NCBI GenBank assembly: GCA_963618055.1
Contig: CAVERI010000004.1
Location: forward strand, 6,419 to 70,418
Source of the DNA: SFHK01 sp963618055
GTDB lineage: Bacteria; Bacillota; Clostridia; Christensenellales; Aristaeellaceae
DNA: 64,000 bases
Direction of reading: 5' to 3'
In this document: piece by piece, positions 8,415 through 15,700 of the stretch
How positions within the stretch are numbered: the first letter of the stretch is position 1
Layout: the number at the start of each line of letters is the position of its first letter
Notes under the pieces: generated by a model
Told to the model about the DNA's origin: nothing
The model's database searches: none
What the model saw: only the letters and a program-made list of their open reading frames with translations
Position numbers and translations under genes: made by a program

Positions 8415-8915
8415 ATGGACGTTCAAATCCGCCCGGCGGAGGCGCGCGACCGCACGCTTCTGATGAACCTGTTCAACCTGTACCAGAACGAGCTGGGCGC
8501 GTACTGCGAGGATTTCGGCTCGATCGACGAAAACGGCTATTTCGCCGTGCATACGGTGGACGATATTCTGCCGTTCGGAGACGGCGTGTTTCCCTATATC
8601 ATCCTATCCGGCGGCGCGCCCTGCGGGCTTATCATGGTCACCGACGCGCGCTACGCCCTGCCCGGCTGCGACTGGTGCTTTCAGGAGCTGTATCTGATTC
8701 GCGCCGCGCGCGGCCGCGGAATCGCGCGGGCCGCCGCGTCTCTGGCCATGAACGGCCGCCCGGGGCGCTGGTGCCTGAGCGTATACCGAAAAAACCAGCC
8801 TGCCCGGGCGTTCTGGGAGCGGCTGATCGCCGCGCGAGGAAGCGAGCGCGCGGAGCTCCCCGGCGAGGACGACATGCTTGGCCTGATGTTTACGGCAAAG
8901 GAGGCTTCCCTGTGA
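8415..8915 (+). CDS. GNAT-family N-acetyltransferase
   Basis: A 166-residue protein with the GNAT fold. It starts MDVQIRPAEARD, has the beta4 strand followed by LYLIRAARGRGIARAA, the R/Q-x-x-G-x-G/A acetyl-CoA pyrophosphate loop, and the late VYRKNQPARAFWERL helix. By family it transfers an acetyl group from acetyl-CoA to an amine; the acceptor cannot be read. The ATG at 8415 is chosen because the homology begins there and GGCAGGAA precedes it; upstream codons look non-coding. Its stop overlaps the next GNAT gene by 4 bases (GTGA), so the two acetyltransferases are translated as a pair. Confidence 0.85.
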   Translation: MDVQIRPAEARDRTLLMNLFNLYQNELGAYCEDFGSIDENGYFAVHTVDDILPFGDGVFPYIILSGGAPCGLIMVTDARYALPGCDWCFQELYLIRAARGRGIARAAASLAMNGRPGRWCLSVYRKNQPARAFWERLIAARGSERAELPGEDDMLGLMFTAKEASL

Positions 8916-9502
8916 TTGACCGTACCGTGCCCTATTTCCCCGTGTGGATGCTGCGCGAGGACGGCGCGCCCGTTCCGGCGCGTTCCGTTCCCGACGGCTA
9001 TGCCCTTGATTTCTGCCGCCCCGAAACCGGGAAGGAGGACTGGGTGACCGTGCAGCTTTCGTCGCGCCAGCTGGAAACGCGCGCGCAGGCGGAGAGCCTG
9101 TTTGATACCGAATTTATGAACCGCCCCGATGCGCTTTCGGAGCGCATGCTGTTTGTGCGGGACGCGGCGGGAACGCCGGTCGCGTCGGCCGCGCTGTGGT
9201 TCGGAAGCCCGTTCGGCGCGGAAATCGACCGCATTCACTGGGTGGCGACCGACGAGGCACACCAGCGCCGCGGCCTGTGCGGCGCAATGCTGTTCGAGCT
9301 TCTGAAGCGGCACGAGGCGCTGGGCACGCCCGGCGGCGTGTATCTGATTTCGCAGACGTTCAGCTATCCGGCGATTCGGATTTATCAGCGCTTCGGCTTC
9401 CGCCGCGTGCTGACGCGTTGTCCCGCGGAATACCACTTGGACGCGCCGTTTGCGGAAACCGCCGCCCGCGCGTGGGCGATCATCGATGAAAAGCTGCGCT
9501 GA
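8912..9502 (+). CDS. GNAT-family N-acetyltransferase
   Basis: A 196-residue protein whose second half is a GNAT domain: IHWVATDEAHQRRGLCGAM gives the acetyl-CoA binding loop (QRRGLCG), followed by YPAIRIYQRFGFRR at the end of the fold. The first 60 residues form a separate N-terminal part beginning IDRTVPYFPVWMLRED. The start is GTG at 8912, preceded by AAAGGAGG and overlapping the upstream GNAT stop, which indicates translational coupling. The two proteins are not close paralogues by eye. The acceptor is unknown; mycothiol-synthase-like or small-molecule acetylation are possible but not supported by specific residues. Confidence 0.82.
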   Translation: MIDRTVPYFPVWMLREDGAPVPARSVPDGYALDFCRPETGKEDWVTVQLSSRQLETRAQAESLFDTEFMNRPDALSERMLFVRDAAGTPVASAALWFGSPFGAEIDRIHWVATDEAHQRRGLCGAMLFELLKRHEALGTPGGVYLISQTFSYPAIRIYQRFGFRRVLTRCPAEYHLDAPFAETAARAWAIIDEKLR

Positions 9503-9515
9503 GCCGCTCACAGTA

Positions 9516-9544
9516 TGGACAAGGGCGGCCAAAAATGGTATAAT
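9516..9544 (+). promoter_or_regulatory. Sigma-A promoter of the DNA methyltransferase gene
   Basis: TGGACA (9516-9521), a 17-base spacer and TATAAT (9539-9544) in an extended TGGTATAAT context, 31 bases before the ATG at 9576. Confidence 0.8.
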
Positions 9545-9575
9545 CAATTCATTCAGCGAAACGGAGGGCGCCGCG

Positions 9576-10823
9576 ATGATGGTACATTTGGCGCAGATTG
9601 ACCGCGAGCTCCGGCACGCGGAGGAGGGTAACCCGCAGAACGAATTTCATCTGGGCGACGCGGCGGAAATCGCCGGGCAGCTTCGCGAATCCTATGAGGG
9701 CAAGGTGAATCTTGTCTATCTCGACCCGCCGTTTCTCACGGGCAAGGCATTCGAGGCGCGCGTGCGCGTGGGTGCGAAGGAATGGAGAAGCGGCCGCGGC
9801 TCGCTGGTATTAAGCGCGTACCGCGACAACCTGACGCGGGAGGCCTACCTTGAAAAAATGCGCGCCGTGCTGGTGGGCGCGAGGGCGCTGATGGCCTCCG
9901 ACGCGCTGATTTTCGTGCATATCGACTGGCGCATGCATCCCTACCTGCGGCTTCTGATGGACGAAATCTTCGGGGAGAGCCATTTCCTGAACGAAATCAT
10001 CTGGGCGTACCAGTCGGGCGGCAGCGCGCGGCGCTATTTTCCGCGCAAGCACGACGTAATCCTGATGTATTCCAAAACAAAGGACTACGATTTCCACATT
10101 CAGGATGTGGCCGAGGTCGTGCCCGGCGGGCGCGAAAACCACATGAAGCGCCACGTGGACGCGGACGGGCGCGTGTATCGCTCGATTCGCTCCGGCGGGC
10201 GGGTGTATACCTATTATGACGATGATCCCGTGGTTCCCGGCGACGTATGGACGGACGTAAACCACCTTCAGCAGAAGGATCCGCAGCGCACCGGCTACGA
10301 TACGCAGAAGCCGCTCAAGCTGCTGGATCGCATCATCCGCAGCTCCAGCCGCCCCGGCGGGCTGGTGATGGATCTGTTCGCCGGCAGCGGCACGACGGCC
10401 GACGCGGCCGTGAAGAACAGGCGGCGCTTTTTAGCGGCGGACATAAACCCGCTGTCGATGCAGCTGGTTCGCCGCCGCACGAACGGCGCGGCGACCCTGT
10501 TCGTTCACAAGCCGTTTGACGACGCGCCGGAAATTCGCGCGAGCGCGCAAAGCGGCGTCGGCTTCACCGCCGTGCGGCTGGAGGGCTTCGCGTCCGACGA
10601 CCCCGCCCTGCCCGAGGGCATGGACGCGGTGGACGGCTGGGCGGCGGGCTACGAGCGCGGCGGCGCGTTCTATAGCTACGCCGAGGAAATGCGCTCCCGC
10701 GGGAGACCCGCGCCGGCGTTCGAGCTGGCCGTGCCCATGTATGAGGGGCGGCTGATGCTGCGCGTGACGGATGTGAAGGGGCGCGACTACTACGGCTATG
10801 TGGAGACCGCCGCAATGTCCTGA
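9576..10823 (+). CDS. Site-specific DNA methyltransferase (adenine-N6 or cytosine-N4), no restriction partner
   Basis: A 415-residue enzyme of the N6/N4 amino-methyltransferase family. The catalytic motif IV is DPPF (50-53, VYLDPPFLTG), followed by HIDWRMHPYLRLLMDEIFG, then TQKPLKLLDRII and motif I FAGSGTT (268-274), the order of beta-class enzymes. It transfers a methyl group from S-adenosylmethionine to a base in a specific duplex sequence. About 115 residues extend past the SAM site with no endonuclease motif I can recognise; they may form a target-recognition or structural part. No restriction gene is adjacent, so it is probably an orphan methylase or a type III-like Mod remnant. The start is ATG at 9576 with ACGGAGGG upstream; ATG at 9579 is possible. 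It has its own promoter. Confidence 0.88.
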   Translation: MMVHLAQIDRELRHAEEGNPQNEFHLGDAAEIAGQLRESYEGKVNLVYLDPPFLTGKAFEARVRVGAKEWRSGRGSLVLSAYRDNLTREAYLEKMRAVLVGARALMASDALIFVHIDWRMHPYLRLLMDEIFGESHFLNEIIWAYQSGGSARRYFPRKHDVILMYSKTKDYDFHIQDVAEVVPGGRENHMKRHVDADGRVYRSIRSGGRVYTYYDDDPVVPGDVWTDVNHLQQKDPQRTGYDTQKPLKLLDRIIRSSSRPGGLVMDLFAGSGTTADAAVKNRRRFLAADINPLSMQLVRRRTNGAATLFVHKPFDDAPEIRASAQSGVGFTAVRLEGFASDDPALPEGMDAVDGWAAGYERGGAFYSYAEEMRSRGRPAPAFELAVPMYEGRLMLRVTDVKGRDYYGYVETAAMS

Positions 10824-10887
10824 TTCCGCGCAGAGTTCTTCACACGGGATTTACATGGACTGTTTATAATGAGGAGAAGTGACAAGC

Positions 10888-11097
10888 GTGCTTTTGAACA
10901 TTGGCGATCGGGTGCAGATGCGCAAAAAGCATCCCTGCGGCAGCGACCGTTGGACGGTGACGCGCGTGGGCGCAGACATCAAGATTCGCTGCGACCTGTG
11001 CGGTCACGTGGTAATGATGGGCCGCCCCGATTTTGAGAAGAGACTGAAGAAAATCGTTGAACACGCGGAAGGGGAAACGAATGGCGAGCAAGGATAA
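10888..11097 (+). CDS. DUF951 family protein (YyzM-like)
   Basis: A 69-residue protein starting LLNIGDRVQMRKKHPCGSDRW, with IKCxLCG-like IRCDLCGHVVMM later, the pattern of DUF951 (a small OB-like protein with two Cys clusters, HPCG and CDLCG). Its function is unknown; in Bacillus-type genomes it lies near the replication origin. GTG at 10888 is chosen because the family begins there and GAGGAG is 11 bases upstream. GTG at 10879 would leave only 2 bases. TATAAT at 10865-10870 directly abuts GAGGAG, so a promoter there would give a near-leaderless mRNA. The 3' end overlaps the next gene by 17 bases. Confidence 0.82.
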   Translation: MLLNIGDRVQMRKKHPCGSDRWTVTRVGADIKIRCDLCGHVVMMGRPDFEKRLKKIVEHAEGETNGEQG

Positions 11098-11635
11098 ATC
11101 AGCGAAGAAAAACCGGAAGGCACGCCGCCGGCGCGCGAGAAAGGCCTTTTTCCTGTGCCTGTTTCTTTTCGCTCTGCTGGCGCTGATCACCCGCCTGCTC
11201 GTGTTCGTGCCCGTGAAAATGGAAACAAACGCGATGCAGCCCGTCTATCAGCAGGGCGACGTGGTGTTTGCGAACCGGCTGGTCATGCTTCGCGGCGACG
11301 CGATTGCGCGCGGCGAGGATGTATACGCATATTTTGCCGCCGCGAACGGCAGCTATGTGCGCCGCGTGGTCGGCATGCCGGGCGATTTAATCGACGTGCG
11401 CGACGGCCAGCGGTATCTGGTTTATGACGGCGGCACGAAGGAAATCGCGCTGGGCGAGGCGCCGGGTCTGGTATACGGCGAACTGCCCGAGGGCGCGTAT
11501 CTGCTGCTGGCCTCCGACCTGAGCGCGGAGGGCGTCGCCGACGGGCGCACGCTGGGGCTTGTGTACGAAACAGACATCAAGGCCAAGGCCGGCGTGATTC
11601 TCTGGCCGGTGAACCGCATGTTTCGCGGACGCTGA
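11081..11635 (+). CDS. Signal peptidase I-like protein lacking both catalytic residues
   Basis: A 184-residue S26-family protein: a basic N-terminus, one membrane anchor (about 22-45), then box B METNAMQPVYQQGD and box D YVRRVVGMPGD. In active enzymes box B reads SMxPT and box D FVKRVVG. Here the nucleophilic Ser is Ala (A51) and the general-base Lys is Arg (R94), while the flanking Met, Pro, GD and GMPGD are kept. The late GDN box is also not recognisable (LLASDLSAEG). It therefore keeps the fold but should not cleave peptides. ATG at 11081 has GGAAGGGG upstream. It lies 37 bases before an intact signal peptidase gene, so a regulatory or chaperone role for the inactive copy is possible, but that is inference. 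Confidence 0.85.
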   Translation: MASKDKSAKKNRKARRRRARKAFFLCLFLFALLALITRLLVFVPVKMETNAMQPVYQQGDVVFANRLVMLRGDAIARGEDVYAYFAAANGSYVRRVVGMPGDLIDVRDGQRYLVYDGGTKEIALGEAPGLVYGELPEGAYLLLASDLSAEGVADGRTLGLVYETDIKAKAGVILWPVNRMFRGR

Positions 11636-11672
11636 CGAAGGTGAAATTCATGAAAGGACGGAAACAGGACGT

Positions 11673-12551
11673 ATGAATGATAACGAGCCGCTGAACAAAA
11701 CCCCGGCGGAGATCGCCGCCGCAAACGAAGCGAGCACCGAGCCAGCCGCCGAGAGCGCAAACGTCGAGGCGAAAGCGGAGGAGAAAGCGGAGGAGAAGGA
11801 CAAAAAGGGCAAAAAAGACGAGGCGCTGACCGGCAAACAGAAGGCGTGCAAGGAGATTCGCGAATGGGTGGTTTCCCTCGTCGTGGCGCTGCTGGTTGTG
11901 CTGCTGTGCCGCTCCTACCTGTTCATGCCCATCCGCGTGGACGGCGCGAGCATGTACCCCACGCTGAACAACGGCGACCGTCTGGGCGTAACGGCCTATG
12001 ACGTGCGAATCGAAAACAAGCTTCAGCGCGGCGACGTGGTCATCTGCCACTATCCGGGGCGCACGAACAAGCTGCTGGGGCTGATCACCGTGCAGACCGA
12101 CTTTGTCAAGCGCATCGTGGGCATGCCGGGCGATACCGTGTCCCGCGTATCCGGCGTAACGTACATCAACGGCGAAGCGCTCGATCCCTCCAAATTCAGC
12201 CGCAACCCCACCGTTCAGGAGAAGGACGGCAGGTTCTATTCGGACGGGCAGGAGGTCACCCTTTCGGAGGAACAGCTCGAAATTCTGGCGCGCAGCCATC
12301 GCATCGATTACGAGTATGTGCTGGGCGACGACGAATACTTTGTGGTAGGCGACAACCGCTACAACAGCCACGATTCCCGCTGGTGGAACGGCCCGAACGT
12401 TGAGATGTACGTGACCAACGATACCTCGGGCGACGTGGGGCCGATCACCTCGGACATGATTCTCGGCCGCGCGAAGTTTGTGTTCTGGCCGCTGGACGGC
12501 ATCCGCAGCGTAGAGACCGACCCATCCTATGTGGATCCCAAGGATCAGTAA
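11673..12551 (+). CDS. lepB: Signal peptidase I (LepB/SipS type)
   Basis: A 292-residue type I signal peptidase that removes signal peptides from exported proteins at the outer face of the membrane. A cytoplasmic N-terminal tail of 60 residues, rich in Ala, Glu and Lys, precedes a single membrane helix (about 64-86). Box B is DGASMYPT with nucleophile S93, box D is FVKRIVGMPGD with K146, and box E is VVGDNRYNSHDSR. All catalytic boxes are present, in contrast to the inactive copy just upstream. The acidic and basic tail is longer than in SipS. ATG at 11673 has an AGGAC-type site. A 39-residue membrane protein gene follows 10 bases later. Confidence 0.95.
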   Translation: MNDNEPLNKTPAEIAAANEASTEPAAESANVEAKAEEKAEEKDKKGKKDEALTGKQKACKEIREWVVSLVVALLVVLLCRSYLFMPIRVDGASMYPTLNNGDRLGVTAYDVRIENKLQRGDVVICHYPGRTNKLLGLITVQTDFVKRIVGMPGDTVSRVSGVTYINGEALDPSKFSRNPTVQEKDGRFYSDGQEVTLSEEQLEILARSHRIDYEYVLGDDEYFVVGDNRYNSHDSRWWNGPNVEMYVTNDTSGDVGPITSDMILGRAKFVFWPLDGIRSVETDPSYVDPKDQ

Positions 12552-12561
12552 GGGGGAACCA

Positions 12562-12681
12562 ATGAAGAAGAATACAAGCCGTCAAACGAGGGGCGTACGC
12601 GCGCTGTGCCTGTTTTTGTGCATCCTGCTGGCGGGCGGCTCCATCGTGTCGGTTCTGCTTTACATGCTCGGGGTTTATTGA
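12562..12681 (+). CDS. Small single-span membrane protein, 39 residues
   Basis: The frame encodes a Lys/Arg-rich head (MKKNTSRQTRGVRA) and one hydrophobic helix (about 15-38) ending MLGVY. AGGGGGAA precedes the ATG, 5 bases away, giving a strong ribosome site. Its TGA shares its last base with the ATG of the next gene, so it is translationally linked to both the signal peptidase upstream and the M1-like protein downstream. I do not recognise the family. A cytoplasmic N-terminus by the positive-inside rule would make it a type II-like micro-protein, or a linker subunit of a membrane complex. Confidence 0.65.
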   Translation: MKKNTSRQTRGVRALCLFLCILLAGGSIVSVLLYMLGVY

Positions 12682-14144
12682 TGATGCGCGTGCTTCGCAC
12701 TCTTTTGGCGGCGCTTTTGTGCGCCGCGGCGGCGGCATTCGTTTGCGCGGCGGCGGAAGCGGATGCCGCCGTGCGTTACCGGCTTTCCATGGTCATGCTG
12801 GAGGACAGTCAGGCATTCGCCGTCACGCAGACGGTTTCCTTTGAAAACCGCACCGGCGAAGATCTGAAAAACGCGCTGTTCACCGTGTACGCAAACGTGT
12901 TCCGCCGCGAAAGCACCCTGCCCTACGACAACGAAGCGCTGCTTTCGGCGTTTCCGGACGGCTATGCCCCGGCGGGGCTGTCGTTTTCCTCCGTCACGGT
13001 AAACGGCGAGGCGGCGGAATGGGCGATGCAGGGCGATAACGAATGCTTCCTGCGCGTGGCCTGCGACATAGGCGCGGGCGAAACCGCCGAGTTCGCGTTC
13101 ACCTACACGCTGCTTTTGAGCGACAACCACGCCTTTCTGGGCGCGGGCACGAAGGACTGGCGGCTGACCAGCTTCTATCCGGCGCTGGCGGCGTGGGAGG
13201 ACGGCGAGTTCACGCTGAATCCCGTCACCCGCGCGGGGCGCTATGCCTATTCCGCGCGCGCCGACTACACGGCGGATATTTACGTGCCCGAGGATTACGA
13301 CATAGCCAGCAGCGGCGAGGTTCTGCGCGAGGACGCGGGGAACGGCTTTAACCGCGTGCGCGTAGAGCTGAAAAACGCCTGCGGCTTCGGCGTGGTCGTC
13401 AGCCGGAAGCTCCATGTGCGCGAGGGGCAGGCGGAATCCGGCGTGAAGGTTCGCGCGTTTGGGCAGAGCCGCGGAAAGCTCTCCGCGGCGCGGGACGCGG
13501 CGATCGACGCGCTGAACGCGCTTGAGCCGCTGCTTGGAAGCTACCCATACGACGCGCTCGCCATCGTTCAGGCGCAGTCGGCGAGCGAAATACCGGTCGG
13601 CGGCGTGCTGATTCTCTCCGAGTCGGACTGGGCGAGCACGGATGCGCTCCGCGCGCGCGTGACGGCGCTGACGGCGCAGGTCTTCCTGTCCGACGTTGTG
13701 CAGGTGAATCCCGGCAGCGAGGCGTGGCTGATCGAGGGCACGAGCGAGTACCTTTCGCTCTTGTTTACCGAGGATTCCGAGGGCGAAGCGGCGTTCGCCG
13801 CCGCGCTTGACGCGCTGGTTCGCCCGGCGCTTCAGGTCACGATTCCGGGCGGTCTGTCCGTGGACAGCTTCACGAACCGCTTTACGACCCAGCGCGAATA
13901 CGAAATCGTCACCCGCGAGCGCGGCGCGGCGGTCATGCACGAGCTTCGGCTGCTGATGGGGCGCGGCGCGTTCCTGAACGGCATGAGTCTGTATGTGCGC
14001 GAAAACCGCTTCGCGCAGGCGACCTACCGCTCGTTCGCCGCCGCACTCTCCGAAGCCTTCGGCCGCGACATTACCGACGCGCTCATCCACCATCTCTACT
14101 ACATCGACGAGTACGCGCAGGAGTCGCTGGAAGCCTACGACTGA
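12681..14144 (+). CDS. Secreted M1-peptidase-like protein without the HEXXH zinc motif
   Basis: A 487-residue protein with a signal peptide (LLAALLCAAAAAF, cleavage near 26-30), a beta-rich N-terminal domain with FENRTGEDLKNALFTVYANVF as in M1 aminopeptidases, and a gluzincin-like domain. At the place of HEXXH the sequence is TALTAQVF (328-335), so both zinc His and the catalytic Glu are gone. The third-ligand motif survives as WLIEGTSEYL (E352). It should not be a zinc peptidase; a binding or scaffold role is likely but unproven. The start ATG at 12681 overlaps the TGA of the small membrane protein by one base (ATG at 12684 is an alternative). The family call rests on the N-domain, SYPYDALAIV and the WLxEG block. 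Confidence 0.7.
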   Translation: MMRVLRTLLAALLCAAAAAFVCAAAEADAAVRYRLSMVMLEDSQAFAVTQTVSFENRTGEDLKNALFTVYANVFRRESTLPYDNEALLSAFPDGYAPAGLSFSSVTVNGEAAEWAMQGDNECFLRVACDIGAGETAEFAFTYTLLLSDNHAFLGAGTKDWRLTSFYPALAAWEDGEFTLNPVTRAGRYAYSARADYTADIYVPEDYDIASSGEVLREDAGNGFNRVRVELKNACGFGVVVSRKLHVREGQAESGVKVRAFGQSRGKLSAARDAAIDALNALEPLLGSYPYDALAIVQAQSASEIPVGGVLILSESDWASTDALRARVTALTAQVFLSDVVQVNPGSEAWLIEGTSEYLSLLFTEDSEGEAAFAAALDALVRPALQVTIPGGLSVDSFTNRFTTQREYEIVTRERGAAVMHELRLLMGRGAFLNGMSLYVRENRFAQATYRSFAAALSEAFGRDITDALIHHLYYIDEYAQESLEAYD

Positions 14145-14149
14145 TTTAT

Positions 14150-14290
14150 CATCGAATTTCACCGGCGCTGCCGGAGAAAGATATGCGCCCAAAGGGCGCG
14201 GCCGCGGGGATAAAAACACGTTCCGGCCGGTAGTCCGGAAGTGAGGGGTTCGCTCCCTCATCAGTAACCTGCCTCCTTGGTTGTCCGTTT
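14150..14290 (+). promoter_or_regulatory. yjdF-type riboswitch with anti-Shine-Dalgarno expression platform
   Basis: The leader directly upstream of yjdF is a chain of conserved-looking hairpins: CCGGC/GCCGG, GCGCCC/GGGCGC, TTCCGG/CCGGAA and TGAGGG/CCCTCA, joined by unpaired stretches such as GGATAAAAACACG and CATCAGTAACCTGCC. This looks like the yjdF RNA motif, which is known to bind azaaromatic compounds and lies upstream of yjdF genes. CCTCCTTG (14272-14279) is the exact complement of CAAGGAGG (14312-14319), the yjdF ribosome site. Ligand-dependent masking of translation is therefore the likely mechanism. Exact ends are approximate. Confidence 0.8.
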
Positions 14291-14327
14291 CCCGCGTTTC
14301 AGCTTCATATTCAAGGAGGACTTTCCC

Positions 14328-14750
14328 ATGGCAGACGTAAGCGTAAAGCTGACCGTCTTGTTTGATGAACCCTTTTGGATAGGACTGTACGAGCGCGAGA
14401 CAGGCGGGCGCTACGAGGTTGCGCGCATCGTCTTCGGCGCGGAGCCAAAGGACTACGAAGTGCAGGCGTGGCTGCTGGCAAACGCCTGCGCCCTGCGCTT
14501 CAGCCCGTCCCTCGAAAGCGCCAAGCGCATCTCAAACGAACGCATCAACCCCAAGCGCAGGCAGCGCGAGGCCGCCCGCCAGTTGGAAAACATCGGCGTC
14601 GGCACGCGCGCCCAACAGGCGCTCTCCCTTCTGCGCGAGCAAAGCGCCGTTCAGCGCCGCGAAAAAACAAAGGAACTCCGGGAAGCCGAAGCGGAGCGCC
14701 AGTTCCAGCTTCGCCAGCAGAAGCGCCGTGAAAAGCGCCGCGGGCATTAA
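14328..14750 (+). CDS. yjdF: YjdF family (DUF2992) protein
   Basis: A 140-residue protein. The N-terminal half (SVKLTVLFDEPFWIGLYER, then VARIVFGAEPKDYEVQAWLL and FSPSLE) matches the YjdF family, and the C-terminal half is a highly basic helix rich in Arg, Lys, Gln and Glu (QRREKTKELREAEAERQF), also typical. The biochemical function is unknown; because the yjdF RNA senses azaaromatic compounds, a role in response to such toxic heterocycles has been proposed. CAAGGAGG lies 8 bases before the ATG and is complementary to a segment of the leader 33 bases upstream, which should control translation. An APH-like kinase gene follows 42 bases later. Confidence 0.88.
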   Translation: MADVSVKLTVLFDEPFWIGLYERETGGRYEVARIVFGAEPKDYEVQAWLLANACALRFSPSLESAKRISNERINPKRRQREAARQLENIGVGTRAQQALSLLREQSAVQRREKTKELREAEAERQFQLRQQKRREKRRGH

Positions 14751-14792
14751 GCACGATCCACTTCATTGAGATGTACATTCAGGAGGAATTTC

Positions 14793-15569
14793 ATGCAGGC
14801 GAACGAAAACACGCGTCTCCCCGCCTCCATCGCCGCGCGGATACAGGGCGCGCGGGAGCAGGTGAACCGCGCGGGCTGCTCGGGCGCGGGCGTGTCCTAT
14901 TTTGACGTGGACGGCGGGTTATATTTAAAGACCGACGAGCCGGGCCGTCTGGCGCGGGAAGCGACGATGCAGGCCTATCTGCATGGCAAGGGCTTCGCGC
15001 CGGAGGTGCTGGTATACGAGACGGGCGCGCGCGATTTTCTGCTGTCGCGCCGGGCACGGGGCGAGACGGCGATCTTCCCTGCCTATCGTGCCGAGCCCGC
15101 GCGCCTTGCGGCGGAGCTGGGACGCGCGGCGCGGCGGCTGCACGAAACCGCCGCGGGCAACTGCCCGATTCGCGGCCTGTCCGCCGAATGGCAGGCTATG
15201 TTTGCGCGGGCGCGCGCGGAAAACCGCGGTCTGTACGCGCCTGTCGCCGCGCATCTGAAAATCGACCGCGCGGAGGAGGCCTGCCGGTATGTAGACCGGC
15301 ACGCAAGCCTTCTCTGCGACGACGCGCTGATTCACGGCGATTTCTGCCTGCCCAACTGCATGCTGGAGGATTTTCATTTCACCGCATTCATCGACGCGGG
15401 CGGCGCGGGCGCAGGAAACCGCCATTTCGACCTGTTCTGGGCGCTCTGGTCGCTGAACCGCAACCTCGGCTGCGACGATTTTCGGGACGCTTTCCTGAAC
15501 GCCTACGGCCGCGCGGATGTGGACGAGCGGCTCATCCGCTTATCCGGCTGCCTGTGCGCGTTTGATTGA
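14793..15569 (+). CDS. APH(3')-like phosphotransferase
   Basis: A 258-residue protein with the protein-kinase-like fold of aminoglycoside 3'-phosphotransferases. It has the early YLKTD lysine strand, the catalytic loop HGDFCLPN (D183, N188) and the following FIDAGGAGAGNRHFDLFWAL segment with the metal-binding Asp (IDAGG replaces the usual IDxGxxG). By family it would transfer the gamma-phosphate of ATP to a hydroxyl of an aminoglycoside or another small molecule. The acceptor cannot be predicted, and many chromosomal APH-like proteins do not confer resistance. AGGAGGAA precedes the ATG at 14793. It lies just after the riboswitch-controlled yjdF, so it may share that transcript. Confidence 0.8.
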   Translation: MQANENTRLPASIAARIQGAREQVNRAGCSGAGVSYFDVDGGLYLKTDEPGRLAREATMQAYLHGKGFAPEVLVYETGARDFLLSRRARGETAIFPAYRAEPARLAAELGRAARRLHETAAGNCPIRGLSAEWQAMFARARAENRGLYAPVAAHLKIDRAEEACRYVDRHASLLCDDALIHGDFCLPNCMLEDFHFTAFIDAGGAGAGNRHFDLFWALWSLNRNLGCDDFRDAFLNAYGRADVDERLIRLSGCLCAFD

Positions 15570-15665
15570 CGTTTTCCCAGAAACAGCGCGTCATAATGTT
15601 GCCCAGAAATTGTGCCGCGCCGCGCGGAAATTTGTGCGAAACTTCACCCGAACCGGCGGCGCGCA

Positions 15666-15674
15666 TGGTATAAT
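15666..15674 (+). promoter_or_regulatory. Extended -10 promoter of the ABC exporter gene
   Basis: TGGTATAAT lies 26 bases before the ATG at 15701. No good -35 is seen at 16-18 bases, which fits an extended -10 promoter. Confidence 0.65.
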
Positions 15675-15700
15675 ACGGGGAGATTGGAGGGATTTTGGCC

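Noticed and set aside
14793..15569. Aminoglycoside resistance gene
   Set aside because: The kinase fold and HGD...N loop are clear, but the sequence is chromosomal in base composition and not close enough to a named resistance enzyme to call it one.
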